Below, piece by piece: positions 5,705 through 5,731 of a stretch of 5,731 bases of DNA. Source of the DNA: a bacterium (GTDB lineage: Bacteria > Patescibacteriota > Minisyncoccia > Phycocordibacterales > Phycocordibacteraceae); contig JAKAGD010000050.1 of NCBI GenBank assembly GCA_021817685.1, forward strand, positions 1 to 5,731, in the 5' to 3' direction. A model generated the notes under the pieces. That model was given only the letters and a program-made list of their open reading frames with translations, made no database searches and was not told the DNA's origin. Position 1 is the stretch's first letter, and every line of letters begins with the position of its first letter. The translations under genes and the position numbers were made by a program.

Positions 5705-5731
5705 ATGCGCCGCTACCTCATCATCGCTTCG
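5705..5731 (+). CDS. Start of another exported or membrane protein (cut by window end)
   Basis: Only nine codons are present, encoding MRRYLIIAS. Two arginines followed by hydrophobic residues is how a signal peptide or first membrane helix begins. Six of the nine residues match the start of the Ig-like protein (MRSFLLIAS), so it could be another member of that exported set, although signal peptides converge easily. The ATG is 7 nt after the pilin stop and has no Shine-Dalgarno (AATACCCT precedes it), which fits continued reading of the same operon. No function can be assigned. Confidence 0.55.

Noticed and set aside
1..5731. CRISPR array, tRNA, rRNA, insertion sequence or attachment site
   Set aside because: No regularly spaced repeats, no tRNA-like cloverleaf or rRNA-like stretch, no transposase and no terminal inverted repeats were seen. 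The plus strand is almost completely coding from 308 on.

Overview
The window looks like part of a chromosome of a Candidate Phyla Radiation (Patescibacteria) bacterium, most likely of the Parcubacteria group, with fairly GC-rich DNA (judged by eye, not counted). The main grounds are family resemblance. A PrgI-type protein is followed by a VirB4 ATPase divided over two genes, a PrgI/VirB4-linked membrane protein, a secreted Ig-like protein and a two-helix T4SS-type pilin. That gene content and order is familiar from Parcubacteria. TGA ends several of these genes (PrgI, VirB4, Ig-like protein), so the standard bacterial code applies, which argues against the UGA-glycine lineages of CPR. The taxonomic call is inference, because no marker gene is present.

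Layout. Positions 21-209 on the minus strand hold a small four-cysteine, zinc-ribbon-like protein. Positions 210-307 are the divergent intergenic region. It contains an extended -10 promoter for the plus-strand genes and a weaker -10-like box for the minus gene. From 308 onward everything reads on the plus strand: prgI-like (308-733), a TraC/VirB4 N-terminal-like protein (735-1370), a VirB4-like ATPase (1374-3191), a membrane protein with a charged C-terminal tail (3172-3873), an Ig-like secreted protein (3905-4897), a pilin-like membrane protein (4894-5697), and the first nine codons of another exported or membrane protein (5705 to the window edge). Gene junctions are 1 nt, 3 nt, a 20-nt overlap, 31 nt, a 4-nt overlap and 7 nt. 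The 31-nt gap carries a second promoter-like element, so the locus probably consists of two transcription units, 308-3873 and 3905 onward.

How the parts fit. PrgI-like and VirB4-like proteins form the inner-membrane and motor core of single-membrane type IV secretion systems, as known from Gram-positive conjugative elements. The pilin-like protein has the signal peptide plus two-helix plan of VirB2/T4SS pilins. The Ig-like protein is predicted to be exported and is translationally coupled to the pilin. The simplest reading is an envelope-spanning T4SS-like apparatus or pilus in which the ATPase pair powers assembly or transport, the pilin builds the surface structure and the Ig-like protein decorates or anchors it. 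No relaxase, VirD4 coupling protein or mobile-element boundary is visible, so whether it moves DNA, moves protein or works in host attachment cannot be decided from this window.

The most notable sequence-level observations are three. A near-identical 14-nt promoter/start cassette sits exactly 8 nt before the ATG of both units. The two VirB4 pieces lie in the same reading frame, separated only by a stop codon and one sense codon. The pilin has long cysteine-bearing tails.
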